NCBI RefSeq assembly: GCF_040639655.1
Contig: NZ_JBFAAI010000001.1
Span: forward strand, 248,001 to 312,000
Direction: 5' to 3'
DNA length: 64,000 bases
Source of the DNA: Actinoplanes sp040639655
GTDB taxonomy: Bacteria; Actinomycetota; Actinomycetes; Mycobacteriales; Micromonosporaceae
Shown here piece after piece: positions 40,726 through 48,700 of the stretch. Position numbers and translations under genes: made by a program. Numbering within the stretch: the stretch's first letter is position 1; every line of letters begins with the position of its first letter. The notes beneath the pieces were generated by a model that did not search any database, had not been told where the DNA came from, and was given only the letters and a program-made list of their open reading frames with translations.

Positions 40726-42048
40726 ATGCTGCGTTCTCTCTACTCCGGTATCAGCGGCCTCAATGCCCACCAGCGGATGATCGACGTCACCGGTAACAAC
40801 ATCGCGAACGTCAATACCACCGGTTACAAGTCGTCGCAGGTGCAGTTCAACGACACCATGAGCCAGATGCTCGGTGCGGGCGGTGCGCCGCAGAACGGGA
40901 TGGCCGGTACGAACCCGGCCCAGGTCGGCCTCGGCGTGCGCGTCGGTGGCATCACCGCGAACTTCAGCCAGGGCTCGGCGCAGACCACCGGCAAGTCCGG
41001 CGACATGATGATCCAGGGCGACGGCTTCTTCATCACCCGCAGCGGCAACGAGAACCTGTACACGCGTGCCGGCTCGTTCTTCTTCGACGCGAACGGGACG
41101 CTGGCCACCGCCACCGGCGAGCCGGTGCAGGGCTGGACCGCGGACGCCAACGGCGTCGTCAACTCGGGTGTGCAGCCGGGCGACATCAGGATGCCTCTCG
41201 GCGCGACCATCCCGCCGAAGCAGACCACCGAGGTCACCCTCAAGGGCAACCTGACGAGCGACTACCCGGCCGACCCGCTGGCGCTCAAGGACGTGGTCAC
41301 CATCCCGGTAAAGATCTTCGACGACAAGGGTGCGACCCGCACGGTCACCGCCGTGTACAGCCGCAACGTCCCGGACCGGACGACCGTGGTGACCGACTGG
41401 ACCATCGACCTGTACGAGCACTACGACCCCACCGGCCTCACCGCGAACGTCCCGGTCGCCGGTACGAGCCAGATGGCCCTCGACATGTCGAAGGGCAAGC
41501 CGACGATCGAGCAGACCGACACGCCGGCAGCCGGAAACCTGGACTCCGACGGCAACATGGTCTTCCGTCCGGCCAACCCCAACGCCACTCCTCCGGACCC
41601 CGGCCTGAAGATCAACATGGCTGACCTGACCATGTACTCGGGCCTCACCGACGCGCGGGTCTTCAACGTCGACGGCCAGACGGCCGGCGCTCTCACCTCG
41701 CTCTCCTACACCGTGTCCGACAGCGGGGAGATCATCGGCGTCTACAGCAACGGCCTGAAGCAAACGCTGGGCCAAGTCGCCATGGCAACCTTCAAGAACG
41801 TCGCCGGCCTGGAGAAGGTGGGCAACTCCCTGTTCCGGACCACGGTCAACTCCGGGTACCCACAGGTCGGCGAACCCGGCAGTGCCGGCATGGGTCAGGT
41901 CGTCTCCGGCGCGCTGGAGATGTCCAACGTCGACCTCGCGCAGGAGTTCACCAACCTGGTCGTCGCCCAGCGCGGTTTCCAGGCCAACAGCCGCATCATC
42001 ACCACCTCTGACGAGATCCTTCAGGAGCTCGTCAGCATGAAGCGCTGA
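40726..42048 (+). CDS. flgE: Flagellar hook protein FlgE
   Basis: 440 residues, ATG with AAGGA upstream. The N-terminal rod/hook motif LYSGISGLNAHQRMIDVTGNNIANVNTTGYK and the C-terminal SNVDLAQEFTNLVVAQRGFQANSRIITTSDEILQELVSMKR define an axial protein. The length and the middle domain with ETTEVTLKGNL-like KQTTEVTLKGNL show it is FlgE rather than FlgG. A terminator follows after 16 bases. Confidence 0.95.
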   Translation: MLRSLYSGISGLNAHQRMIDVTGNNIANVNTTGYKSSQVQFNDTMSQMLGAGGAPQNGMAGTNPAQVGLGVRVGGITANFSQGSAQTTGKSGDMMIQGDGFFITRSGNENLYTRAGSFFFDANGTLATATGEPVQGWTADANGVVNSGVQPGDIRMPLGATIPPKQTTEVTLKGNLTSDYPADPLALKDVVTIPVKIFDDKGATRTVTAVYSRNVPDRTTVVTDWTIDLYEHYDPTGLTANVPVAGTSQMALDMSKGKPTIEQTDTPAAGNLDSDGNMVFRPANPNATPPDPGLKINMADLTMYSGLTDARVFNVDGQTAGALTSLSYTVSDSGEIIGVYSNGLKQTLGQVAMATFKNVAGLEKVGNSLFRTTVNSGYPQVGEPGSAGMGQVVSGALEMSNVDLAQEFTNLVVAQRGFQANSRIITTSDEILQELVSMKR

Positions 42049-42064
42049 CCCTAGCTGTACCCGG

Positions 42065-42103
42065 ACGGCCGGGACAGGCATACGTGCCTGTCCCGGCCGT
42101 TCT
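42065..42103 (+). terminator. Terminator after flgE
   Basis: A 16-bp perfect stem, 42065-42080 (ACGGCCGGGACAGGCA) with 42085-42100, loop TACG, followed by TTC. It ends the flgD-flgE unit. Confidence 0.88.
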
Positions 42104-42153
42104 GTGATCTCTCCGGGTGATCGCAGTCGCACCCGAACAGCGACCACCTCGAT

Positions 42154-42180
42154 CTCATCGGCAACCGGGATCGGGCCGAA
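42154..42180 (+). promoter_or_regulatory. FliA-like promoter of the flbD-mot unit
   Basis: CTCA (42154-42157), a 17-base spacer, and GCCGAA (42175-42180): a full match to CTCA-N15-17-GCCGAA. It lies 63 bases before flbD and just after the flgE terminator. The spacer contains GCAACCG, half of a TcrA-type box. Confidence 0.78.
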
Positions 42181-42242
42181 GTAACAGGCGAAGGGCCACG
42201 GACGGCCCCACCAGCCAAGGACGACCCAAGGACGGAACTGTC

Positions 42243-42530
42243 TTGATCCTCGTAACTCGTATCAACGGCGCCGTGTTCGCTCTGAACCCGGACCTGGTCG
42301 AGCGCGTCGACTGCACGCCCGACACGGTCGTCACCCTGGTGGACGGCACCAAGTACATCATCGCCGAGTCCGTGCCCGAATTCATCGACTCGGTGCGTCA
42401 CTACCGCGCCTCGCTGATCGCCCAGGCGAGTCGCATGGAGCCCGAGCCCTCGGCCCTCACCACTTCCTCGTCCTCCTCGGATGACGAGCTCGATGCCAAG
42501 GTGCTCCCGCTGCACCGGAAGGAACGCTGA
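42243..42530 (+). CDS. flbD: FlbD-family flagellar protein (TTG start)
   Basis: 95 residues. FlbD proteins are small (about 60-80 residues) and usually encoded between flgE and motA, as here. The core is LVTRINGAVFALNPDLVERVDCTPDTVVTLVDGTKYIIAESVPEFIDSV. The start is a TTG placed about 10 bases after AAGGACGG, and no ATG or GTG fits. A Ser-rich acidic tail (SSSSSDDELD) is added. Function is unclear even in well-studied species. TGATG links it to motA. Confidence 0.88.
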   Translation: MILVTRINGAVFALNPDLVERVDCTPDTVVTLVDGTKYIIAESVPEFIDSVRHYRASLIAQASRMEPEPSALTTSSSSSDDELDAKVLPLHRKER

Positions 42531-43321
42531 TGGACCTCGCTACGATTATCGGTGTCGCCGCCGGCCTGGCCGTCGTCTTCCTGGTCCAGATCGTGGAGGG
42601 CGGCTCACCTCTCTCCATCATGCTGTGGCCGTCGATGCTGCTGGTCTTCGGTGGCGGCTTCTTCGCCGCCATGGCGGGTGGCGTCATGAAGGACACGAAG
42701 GCTTTCGGCGATCAGCTCAAGAAGGGCTTCACCAAGAAGGTCATCCCGCCCGCCGAGCTGCTCGACAGCGTCGTGAAGCTGGCTGAGCGGGCGCGCCGCG
42801 AGGGCCTGCTGGCCCTCGAGGACGCCGTCAAGACCGTCCAGCATCCCTTCCTCAAGCGGGGTCTGCAGCTGGCCATCGACGGCACCGACCCGGACGAGCT
42901 GCACGACATCCTGCACGCCGAGGTCGGTGCCAAGAAGAAGGCCGACAAGGCCGGTGTGAAGTTCTTCGAGTCCTGGGGCGGTTACGCCCCGACGATCGGC
43001 ATCATCGGCACGGTCATGGGTCTGGTGCTCGTCATGGAGAACCTGGACAAGCCCGAGACGCTCGGCCACTCGATCGCCGCGGCGTTCTGCGCCACCCTCT
43101 GGGGCGTGCTCAGCGCCAACATGATCCTCCTCCCGATGGGCGCTCGCCTGGCTCGGCTGAGCGCGATCGAGGCCGAGGAGATGGAACTGGTCATCGACGG
43201 TGTCCTGGCCATCCAGGCCGGCTCGAACCCGCGTCTGGTCGCCCAGAAGCTGCGCAGCCTGCTGCCGCCCGACGAGATGAAGAAGGCCGAAGCTGCGGCC
43301 TCGAGCAAGAAGGCGGCCTGA
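42530..43321 (+). CDS. motA: Flagellar stator protein MotA
   Basis: 263 residues with four membrane segments: about 3-22, 30-50, 145-168 and 180-200. The central cytoplasmic loop carries the charged RREGLLALEDAV region that contacts FliG, and the third segment reads APTIGIIGTVMGLVLVMENL. With MotB it forms the ion-driven stator. The C-terminus is Lys/Ala-rich. motB follows after five bases. Confidence 0.95.
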   Translation: MDLATIIGVAAGLAVVFLVQIVEGGSPLSIMLWPSMLLVFGGGFFAAMAGGVMKDTKAFGDQLKKGFTKKVIPPAELLDSVVKLAERARREGLLALEDAVKTVQHPFLKRGLQLAIDGTDPDELHDILHAEVGAKKKADKAGVKFFESWGGYAPTIGIIGTVMGLVLVMENLDKPETLGHSIAAAFCATLWGVLSANMILLPMGARLARLSAIEAEEMELVIDGVLAIQAGSNPRLVAQKLRSLLPPDEMKKAEAAASSKKAA

Positions 43322-43326
43322 CCTAG

Positions 43327-44367
43327 ATGAGTTCCGGCGGGGGCAAGCGTAAGCAGAAGCACGAGGAGCACGAGGAGCACGCCAATCACGAGCGCTGGCT
43401 CGTGTCGTATGCCGACATGATGACCCTGCTGTTCGTTCTCTTCGTGGTGCTCTTCTCCATGAGCGACGTCAACAACAAGAAGTTCGCCCAGCTGGCGGCC
43501 GGTCTCTCGGCGGGGTTCGGAGCTCCTAGCCCGGCCTTCCAGGGCAACAGCGCTCCGCTTGACGGATCGGCCAACAACGCGCAGGTGGTGCAGATCGACC
43601 CGGGTTCCAACCCGGGGGACGGCACCTCCGGCACCGAGGGCCTGAACCAGAAGCAGAAGGAAGCGGTCGAGCGGGCCATCGTGGCGGAGAACCGCAAGAA
43701 GGCTTCGGCCAACGCGGAGAAGGCCGCCAAGGAGGTCGAGGATCTGAAGGCCATCGAGCGGAAGATCGCCGACGCGCTCCTGGCGCAGAAGATGCTCAAC
43801 AGCGCCAAGTTCACCATCGATCAGCGCGGTCTGGTGGTCACCATCGTCACCAACGAGGTGGTCTTCGCCGGCAACCGGGCCGAGCTCCAGGAAGGCGGCG
43901 AGAAGATCCTCAAGGCGATCTCACCGACCCTGGCCGGGCTGCCGAACAACATCGAGGTGGACGGGCACACCAACCAGCTCAAGGCGCGGACCACGTACTA
44001 CCCGAGCGGCTGGGAACTGTCCGCGGCGCGTGCGTCGACCACGGTCCGGTTCTTCACCGACCACGGTCTGGCGAAGAAGCGGCTCAGCGCGGTGGGCTTC
44101 TCCGACACCAAGCCGCTGATCGATCCGAAGGACCCGCGCTCGGTCCAGATGAACCGCCGGGTGGACGTCGTCGTCCTGACCCAGCTCACCGCGGACCAGG
44201 CGGCGCTGCTGCCCTCCGCGGCAGGCAAGGACGGGCAGCTGCACACCGGCCAGACCACGGCCGAGTACCTGGCCGAGCAGAAGGCCGCGGCCACGAAGGC
44301 CGGCACCGGCGCGACTGCCCCGGCCACCACGACCAAGACCACGACCAGCACCACCGACCACGACTGA
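43327..44367 (+). CDS. motB: Flagellar stator protein MotB
   Basis: 346 residues. A His/Glu/Lys-rich N-terminus (KHEEHEEHANHE) precedes the single membrane helix with the ion-binding Asp30 in SYADMMTLLFVLFVVLF. A plug/linker region is Ala/Lys/Glu-rich (105-150). The C-terminal OmpA-like peptidoglycan-binding domain has IEVDGHTNQL and the SAARASTTVRFF helix. The tail is Thr-rich (TTTKTTTSTTDHD). No strong sodium marker was identified, so proton use is the default. Confidence 0.95.
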   Translation: MSSGGGKRKQKHEEHEEHANHERWLVSYADMMTLLFVLFVVLFSMSDVNNKKFAQLAAGLSAGFGAPSPAFQGNSAPLDGSANNAQVVQIDPGSNPGDGTSGTEGLNQKQKEAVERAIVAENRKKASANAEKAAKEVEDLKAIERKIADALLAQKMLNSAKFTIDQRGLVVTIVTNEVVFAGNRAELQEGGEKILKAISPTLAGLPNNIEVDGHTNQLKARTTYYPSGWELSAARASTTVRFFTDHGLAKKRLSAVGFSDTKPLIDPKDPRSVQMNRRVDVVVLTQLTADQAALLPSAAGKDGQLHTGQTTAEYLAEQKAAATKAGTGATAPATTTKTTTSTTDHD

Positions 44368-44384
44368 ACTGAGGGGGAGTTCTG

Positions 44385-44843
44385 ATGGCTGACGAGAAGG
44401 AAACGGCTGAGGCGCCGAAGAAGTCGAAAAAGATGCTCATGATCGTCATCGCGATGACACTTGTCGTCCTCGGTGGCGGTGGAGCGGGGGCGTTCTTCAT
44501 GCTCCGCGGCGACTCGGCCTCGGCGGCCGAGGAGAAGCCGGTCAAGGGCGCGGTTGTCGCGATCGACAGCACGCTGACGGTCAACCTCGCGGACGGGCAC
44601 TACCTGAAGTTCGGGTTCTCCCTCCAGATGACCGAGGCGGCCGGCCACGAGGAGATCGACGCCTCCCAGGCGCTGAACCTCGCGATCGAGCAGTACACCG
44701 GCCGTCCGATCGCCGAGCTCTCCACCGAGGAGGGCCGCAACAAGCTCAAGGCCGAGCTGCTCGAGAAGATCGAGAAGGCCTACGAGCACGACGGGACGCC
44801 GATGGTGATGGACCTGTACTTCACGTCCTTCGTCACCCAGTAA
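44385..44843 (+). CDS. fliL: Flagellar basal-body protein FliL
   Basis: 152 residues. One N-terminal membrane segment (about 17-38, MLMIVIAMTLVVLGGGGAGAFFML), then the FliL domain with VNLADGHYLKFGFSLQMTE and ELLEKIEKAYEHDGTPMVMDLYFTSFVTQ. FliL surrounds the stator and supports torque. A terminator follows. Confidence 0.93.
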   Translation: MADEKETAEAPKKSKKMLMIVIAMTLVVLGGGGAGAFFMLRGDSASAAEEKPVKGAVVAIDSTLTVNLADGHYLKFGFSLQMTEAAGHEEIDASQALNLAIEQYTGRPIAELSTEEGRNKLKAELLEKIEKAYEHDGTPMVMDLYFTSFVTQ

Positions 44844-44855
44844 GGCACTGCCGCC

Positions 44856-44885
44856 GGGCGGGTCTCCCCAGGGAGATCCGCCCTT
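44856..44885 (+). terminator. Terminator between fliL and fliM
   Basis: GGGCGGGTCTCCC (44856-44868) pairs with GGGAGATCCGCCC (44871-44883), 12 pairs plus one wobble, loop CA, followed by TTC. It separates the mot unit from the fliM unit. Confidence 0.8.
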
Positions 44886-44918
44886 CGGCGCGAGAACTGG
44901 ATGAAAACGCCGCCACGG

Positions 44919-44944
44919 CTCAGCGGTTCGGTAACTGAGCCGAT
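44919..44944 (+). promoter_or_regulatory. FliA-like promoter of the fliM unit
   Basis: CTCA (44919-44922), a 16-base spacer, and GCCGAT (44939-44944), one base off the consensus. Transcription from it would start only a few bases before the fliM GTG at 44954, so the message could be nearly leaderless. Confidence 0.65.
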
Positions 44945-44953
44945 GAGGACGAC

Positions 44954-45904
44954 GTGACCACCGCACAACGATCCCCCGGCAGGATTTCACGTCGCGGCCA
45001 AGGCGGAGGCCCGACCGCGTACGACTTCCGGCGCCCCATCAAGCTCTCCCGCGAGCACGTCCGTACGCTGCAGATGGTCTTCGAGTCGTACGCACGGAGT
45101 TGCGGCACCCTGCTGACCACCCGTCTCCGGGTGGTCAGCAACGTTTCCCTGATCTCCATCGAGCAGCTGAACTACGACGAGTACGTCGCCGCGCTCGCCA
45201 ACCCGACGATCATCGGTGTGGTCACACTGGACCCGTTGCCCGGCACGGTCCTGCTGGAGATCGCCCAGTCGGCAGTGATGACCGCGATTGATCACATGCT
45301 CGGCGGCCCCGGAGGCACCCAGCCGGAGCGGCCGTTGACCGAGGTCGAGATGCCGCTGCTGCGTGGTCTGATCGAGCGGATGCTCGGCGAGCTGCGCTAC
45401 GGCTTCGAGAGCATGGTCGACCTCACGCCCAAGCTCAAGGAGATCGAGTACAACGCGCAGTTCCTGCGTGCGCATGCGCCCGGTGACGCGGTCGTGGTGG
45501 CCTCGTTCGAGACCAAGATCGGCGCCGAGGAGTGCATCTCCACCATCTGCCTGCCGTTCAACACCATTCTGCCGGTGCTGTCGCGCACCGAGACGATCGT
45601 GCTGAGCGCGGCCGAACGGCAGGTGAAGGACACCGCCCTGCGGAACCTGACCGCCGGACTTTCCGCCGCTCCGATCGACGTAGCAGTGCGATTCCAGCCC
45701 ATTCGGATGCGCACCGATGACATCGTGGATCTACGCCCCGGTGACGTCGTCCCGCTCGGACATATGACCAGCCGGCCGCTCGAGGTGACCGTAAACGACA
45801 TCGTTTTCGCTCATGCAGTTCCCGGTAATCAAGGCGCCCGGCTCGCGTGTCTCGTCGTGCCGTCGCCCAACGAGAGCTCGTCCAAGGAGTCTGGCCGCCC
45901 ATGA
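44954..45904 (+). CDS. fliM: Flagellar motor switch protein FliM
   Basis: 316 residues from GTG. FliM is the CheY-P-binding C-ring protein. The order is: basic/Gly N-terminus, then YDFRRPIKLSREHVRTLQMVFESYARSCGTLLTTRLRV, the CheC-like middle domain (MTAIDHMLGGPGG, LTEVEMPLLRGLIERML), and the C-terminal SpoA domain (DIVDLRPGDVVPLGHMTSRPLEV). The typical N-terminal CheY-binding LSQxEIDALL peptide is not evident. The first 20 residues are unrelated, so CheY-P may bind elsewhere. ATGA overlap with fliN. Confidence 0.94.
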   Translation: MTTAQRSPGRISRRGQGGGPTAYDFRRPIKLSREHVRTLQMVFESYARSCGTLLTTRLRVVSNVSLISIEQLNYDEYVAALANPTIIGVVTLDPLPGTVLLEIAQSAVMTAIDHMLGGPGGTQPERPLTEVEMPLLRGLIERMLGELRYGFESMVDLTPKLKEIEYNAQFLRAHAPGDAVVVASFETKIGAEECISTICLPFNTILPVLSRTETIVLSAAERQVKDTALRNLTAGLSAAPIDVAVRFQPIRMRTDDIVDLRPGDVVPLGHMTSRPLEVTVNDIVFAHAVPGNQGARLACLVVPSPNESSSKESGRP

Positions 45905-46650
45905 CCGCGCCCACCATGACCGCGCCTCAGCTCGCACTGGCCCGGAACGCGGCCGAGGCCGCGCTGGCCGTCCTGCCCACCAGCCGTGCCCTGGTGGCCG
46001 CCGACCCGGTCATACCGGACGCCGGGACGGTGATCGAGGGCCAGGCGATCACGGCGCGGTTCACCGGCGCGGCCTCCGGTGAGGTTCTCGTGGTGGTCGG
46101 GCAGGACCTGGCGGACGCCCTCCGGGAGAGCCCGCTCGGCGAACTGGACCTCACGGCGGCGGTCCGGCCGGCTCTCGAGGCGGCCGCCCGGGTCTTCGGT
46201 CCGGTGGTGCTCGATCCCGGCCAGCTGATGGAGCCGGAGGTCGCGCTCAGCGCGCTGGCCGCGAAGGAGGGCGCGATAGCGGTCCCGCTCCGCGACGAGT
46301 CGGCGGTACGAGCCGTGCTCGCTCTCGCCCTGAGCCAGTGGCCGGGCGACGACCCGGGGGCGGTGAACATCTCTCAACGGGCGGCTCCCGCGCGTTCCGG
46401 AGGCCGGGGCGGACTGGACATGTTGCACGACGTCGAGATGGAGGTCTCGGCCGAACTCGGCCGGACCCGGATGAGCGTGCGGGAACTGCTGTCGCTCACG
46501 CCCGGCGCGATCGTGGAACTGGACCGGGCCGCCGGCAGCCCCGCCGACCTGCTCGTCAACGGCCGGCTGATCGCCCGGGGCGAGGTTGTCGTGGTGGACG
46601 AGAACTTCGGCATCCGGATCACCGAGATCGTCGCGCCAGGAGCGGAGTAA
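45901..46650 (+). CDS. fliN: Flagellar motor switch protein FliN with long N-terminal domain
   Basis: 249 residues. The C-terminal SpoA domain (about 170-245) reads LHDVEMEVSAELGRTRMSVRELLSLTPGAIVELDRAAGSPADLLVNGRLIARGEVVVVDENFGIRITEIV, typical of FliN. The first 150 residues form an extra alpha/beta domain resembling the middle domain of FliM or FliY but without the phosphatase ExxN motif. It builds the C-ring with FliM and FliG and helps dock export substrates. Confidence 0.92.
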   Translation: MTAPTMTAPQLALARNAAEAALAVLPTSRALVAADPVIPDAGTVIEGQAITARFTGAASGEVLVVVGQDLADALRESPLGELDLTAAVRPALEAAARVFGPVVLDPGQLMEPEVALSALAAKEGAIAVPLRDESAVRAVLALALSQWPGDDPGAVNISQRAAPARSGGRGGLDMLHDVEMEVSAELGRTRMSVRELLSLTPGAIVELDRAAGSPADLLVNGRLIARGEVVVVDENFGIRITEIVAPGAE

Positions 46651-46655
46651 CGATC

Positions 46656-47078
46656 TTGATTCCGCTCGTCCTCCGGGTAGCCCTCGCCCTCCTGGCCGTC
46701 CTCCTGCTGATGTGGCTGCTGGCCAAGGCGGTGCGCCGGCCGTACGTCATGCGCCGTCACGGTCCGCTGGCGGTGCTCAACCGCCAGCAGCTGGGCCGCG
46801 GCTCGGCCGTTGCCGTGGTCCGGGTGGCGGACCGGGCGTTCGTGCTCGGAGTAACCGAACAGCAGGTCAACCTGCTCGGCGAGGCCGACATCGAGGCGTT
46901 CGAGACCGAGCCGGAGGAGCATCGCGACCACCTCGAGGTGGAGCCGGACGGCCTGCACGCGAAGGTGCCCGGCCGGCATCCCTCGCGCCTCGGCGAGCGG
47001 CTGGAGGGCTCCCTGCTCTCTCCCCGCACCTGGGGCTCCACACTCGAATTCCTGCGCGAGCGAACCACAAGGCGATGA
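46656..47078 (+). CDS. fliO: Flagellar biosynthesis protein FliO (TTG start)
   Basis: 140 residues. One N-terminal membrane segment (IPLVLRVALALLAVLLLMWLL), then the FliO domain VLNRQQLGRGSAVAVVRVADRAFVLGVTEQQVNLLGE. FliO helps assemble the FliP ring of the export gate. The TTG start is nine bases after GGAGCGGAG, and the codons before it include no ATG or GTG in frame. It overlaps fliP by four bases (ATGA). Confidence 0.88.
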   Translation: MIPLVLRVALALLAVLLLMWLLAKAVRRPYVMRRHGPLAVLNRQQLGRGSAVAVVRVADRAFVLGVTEQQVNLLGEADIEAFETEPEEHRDHLEVEPDGLHAKVPGRHPSRLGERLEGSLLSPRTWGSTLEFLRERTTRR

Positions 47079-47842
47079 TTCCGATGAGGCGCGCTTTCCC
47101 GTTGCTCATGCTGGCGGCCATCGTGGTCCTGCTGCCGGCGGCCGCCGACGCGGCTCCCGCGCCTCCCTCGCCACCGAGCATCGACATCCAGATCAACGGT
47201 ACGAACCCGGACGGCAGCCGGCCGGCCTCGTCCCTCGTGATCGTCCTCGGTCTGACCCTGCTCTCGGTGGCGCCGGCCCTGTTGCTGCTCTGCACGTCTT
47301 TCACCAAGGTCTTCATGGTCCTCGGCATCACGCGCAACGCGCTCGGGCTGACCAGCATGCCGCCGAACCAGGTGCTGGCCGGACTGGCCCTGTTCCTGAG
47401 CATGTTCATCATGGGCCCGACCGTGTCCGCCATCAACGATCTGGGTGTGCAGCCCTATCTGAACGGCGACAAGACCCAGTCGCAGGCGTTCAAGGACGGG
47501 GTCGAGCCGCTGCGGCAGTTCATGTACGAGGTGACCCGTGAGGACGAGATCGCCCTGCTGACCAAGGTGTCCGGCGACGAGCGGCCGGCCAACATCGAGT
47601 CGGTTCCGCTGACCACCCTGATCCCGGCGTTCGTGCTGTCCGAGCTGCGGGCCGCCTTCATCATCGGGTTCGTCATCTTCATCCCGTTCCTGATCATCGA
47701 CCTCGTGGTGTCCGCGTCGCTGATGTCACTGGGCATGATGATGCTGCCACCCGTCACGGTGGCGCTGCCGTTCAAGTTGCTGCTGTTCGTGCTGGTCAAC
47801 GGCTGGGCTCTGATCATCACGGCGCTGGTCGGCTCGTACTGA
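47075..47842 (+). CDS. fliP: Flagellar export gate protein FliP
   Basis: 255 residues. A cleavable signal peptide (to about AAADA, residue 27) is followed by the FliP core: LLLLCTSFTKVFMVLGITRNALGL, PPNQVLAGLALFLSMFIMGP, the ALLTKV loop, and SELRAAFIIGFVIFIPFLIIDLVVSASLMSLGMMMLPP. FliP forms the main ring of the gate with FliQ and FliR. The next gene, four bases on, is fliR, and fliQ is absent between them. Confidence 0.95.
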   Translation: MIPMRRAFPLLMLAAIVVLLPAAADAAPAPPSPPSIDIQINGTNPDGSRPASSLVIVLGLTLLSVAPALLLLCTSFTKVFMVLGITRNALGLTSMPPNQVLAGLALFLSMFIMGPTVSAINDLGVQPYLNGDKTQSQAFKDGVEPLRQFMYEVTREDEIALLTKVSGDERPANIESVPLTTLIPAFVLSELRAAFIIGFVIFIPFLIIDLVVSASLMSLGMMMLPPVTVALPFKLLLFVLVNGWALIITALVGSY

Positions 47843-47846
47843 AGCG

Positions 47847-48611
47847 ATGAACTTCGACATCGCCATCGCGGAGTTCCTGGCGGTCATGCTGGGAGCGGTC
47901 CGGACCGGCGCGTGGATGATGCTGTGCCCCCCGTTCAACTCCCGGCTCATCCCGGGACAGGTGAAGGCGCTGCTCTCGGTGGGTCTGACCATCCCGATGG
48001 CGCCGTACCTGACCAGCACCGTCCCGTCCCTGGAGACCAAGGATCTGATCGCCACCGCCGCTCTGCAGGTCCTCGTCGGCGCGGCGCTCGGCTTCTTCAC
48101 GGCACTGCTGTTCGCGGCCCTGCAGGCGGCGGGTGACCTGCTCGACCTGTTCAGCGGTTTCACGCTGGCCGCGACGTACGACCCGTTCTCGCAGAGCAGC
48201 GCCTCGATCTTCGGGCGGTTCTACAACCTGGTGGCGCTCACCCTGCTCTTCGCCAGCGACGGCCACCAGATGATCCTCCGTGGCTTCCTGCAGAGCTTCC
48301 GTACGCTGCCGCTGGATGCCTCGTTCTCGATGGAGATCTTCAGCCGGCTGCTGCTGAAGGGCATCGGCGAGATGTTCCTGGCCGCGATCCAGATCGCCGG
48401 TCCGCTGATCGCGGTGCTGTTCCTGGCCGACGTGGCGCTGGGCCTGCTGAACCGGGTGGCGCCCGCGCTCAACGCGTTCCAGCTCGGCTTCCCCATCAAG
48501 ATCTTCCTGGTGGTGACCCTCTCCGGGCTCGCCGTCGCGATGCTGCCGACGGTGCTCGACACGCTCGTCGAGAAGGCCGTCACCGCGGTGGTCCGGCTCA
48601 GCGGCGGCTGA
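47847..48611 (+). CDS. fliR: Flagellar export gate protein FliR
   Basis: 254 residues with about six membrane segments. Motifs include MMLCPPFNSRLIPGQVKALLSVGLTIPMAP, the FFTALLFAALQAAGDLLDLFSGFTLA segment, DPFSQSSASIFGRFYNLVALTLLFASDGHQMILRGFLQSF and the FQLGFPIKIF end. One FliR completes the FliP/FliQ gate. The last 13 codons lie in a 41-bp tandem duplication whose second copy follows the stop codon. Confidence 0.94.
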   Translation: MNFDIAIAEFLAVMLGAVRTGAWMMLCPPFNSRLIPGQVKALLSVGLTIPMAPYLTSTVPSLETKDLIATAALQVLVGAALGFFTALLFAALQAAGDLLDLFSGFTLAATYDPFSQSSASIFGRFYNLVALTLLFASDGHQMILRGFLQSFRTLPLDASFSMEIFSRLLLKGIGEMFLAAIQIAGPLIAVLFLADVALGLLNRVAPALNAFQLGFPIKIFLVVTLSGLAVAMLPTVLDTLVEKAVTAVVRLSGG

Positions 48612-48656
48612 ACCAGGCCGTCACCGCGGTGGTCCGGCTCAGCGGCGGCTGAACCA
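48575..48656 (+). repeat. Perfect 41-bp tandem duplication at the fliR 3' end
   Basis: Bases 48575-48615 and 48616-48656 are identical. The first copy holds the fliR C-terminal codons, the TGA and five more bases, and the second repeats them as non-coding DNA before flhB. It looks recent, since there is no difference between the copies. Confidence 0.95.
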
Positions 48657-48700
48657 CGCCGAAAAGCGTGAGGAAGGCCGCGAGCGCGAGGAGGTGAGAG

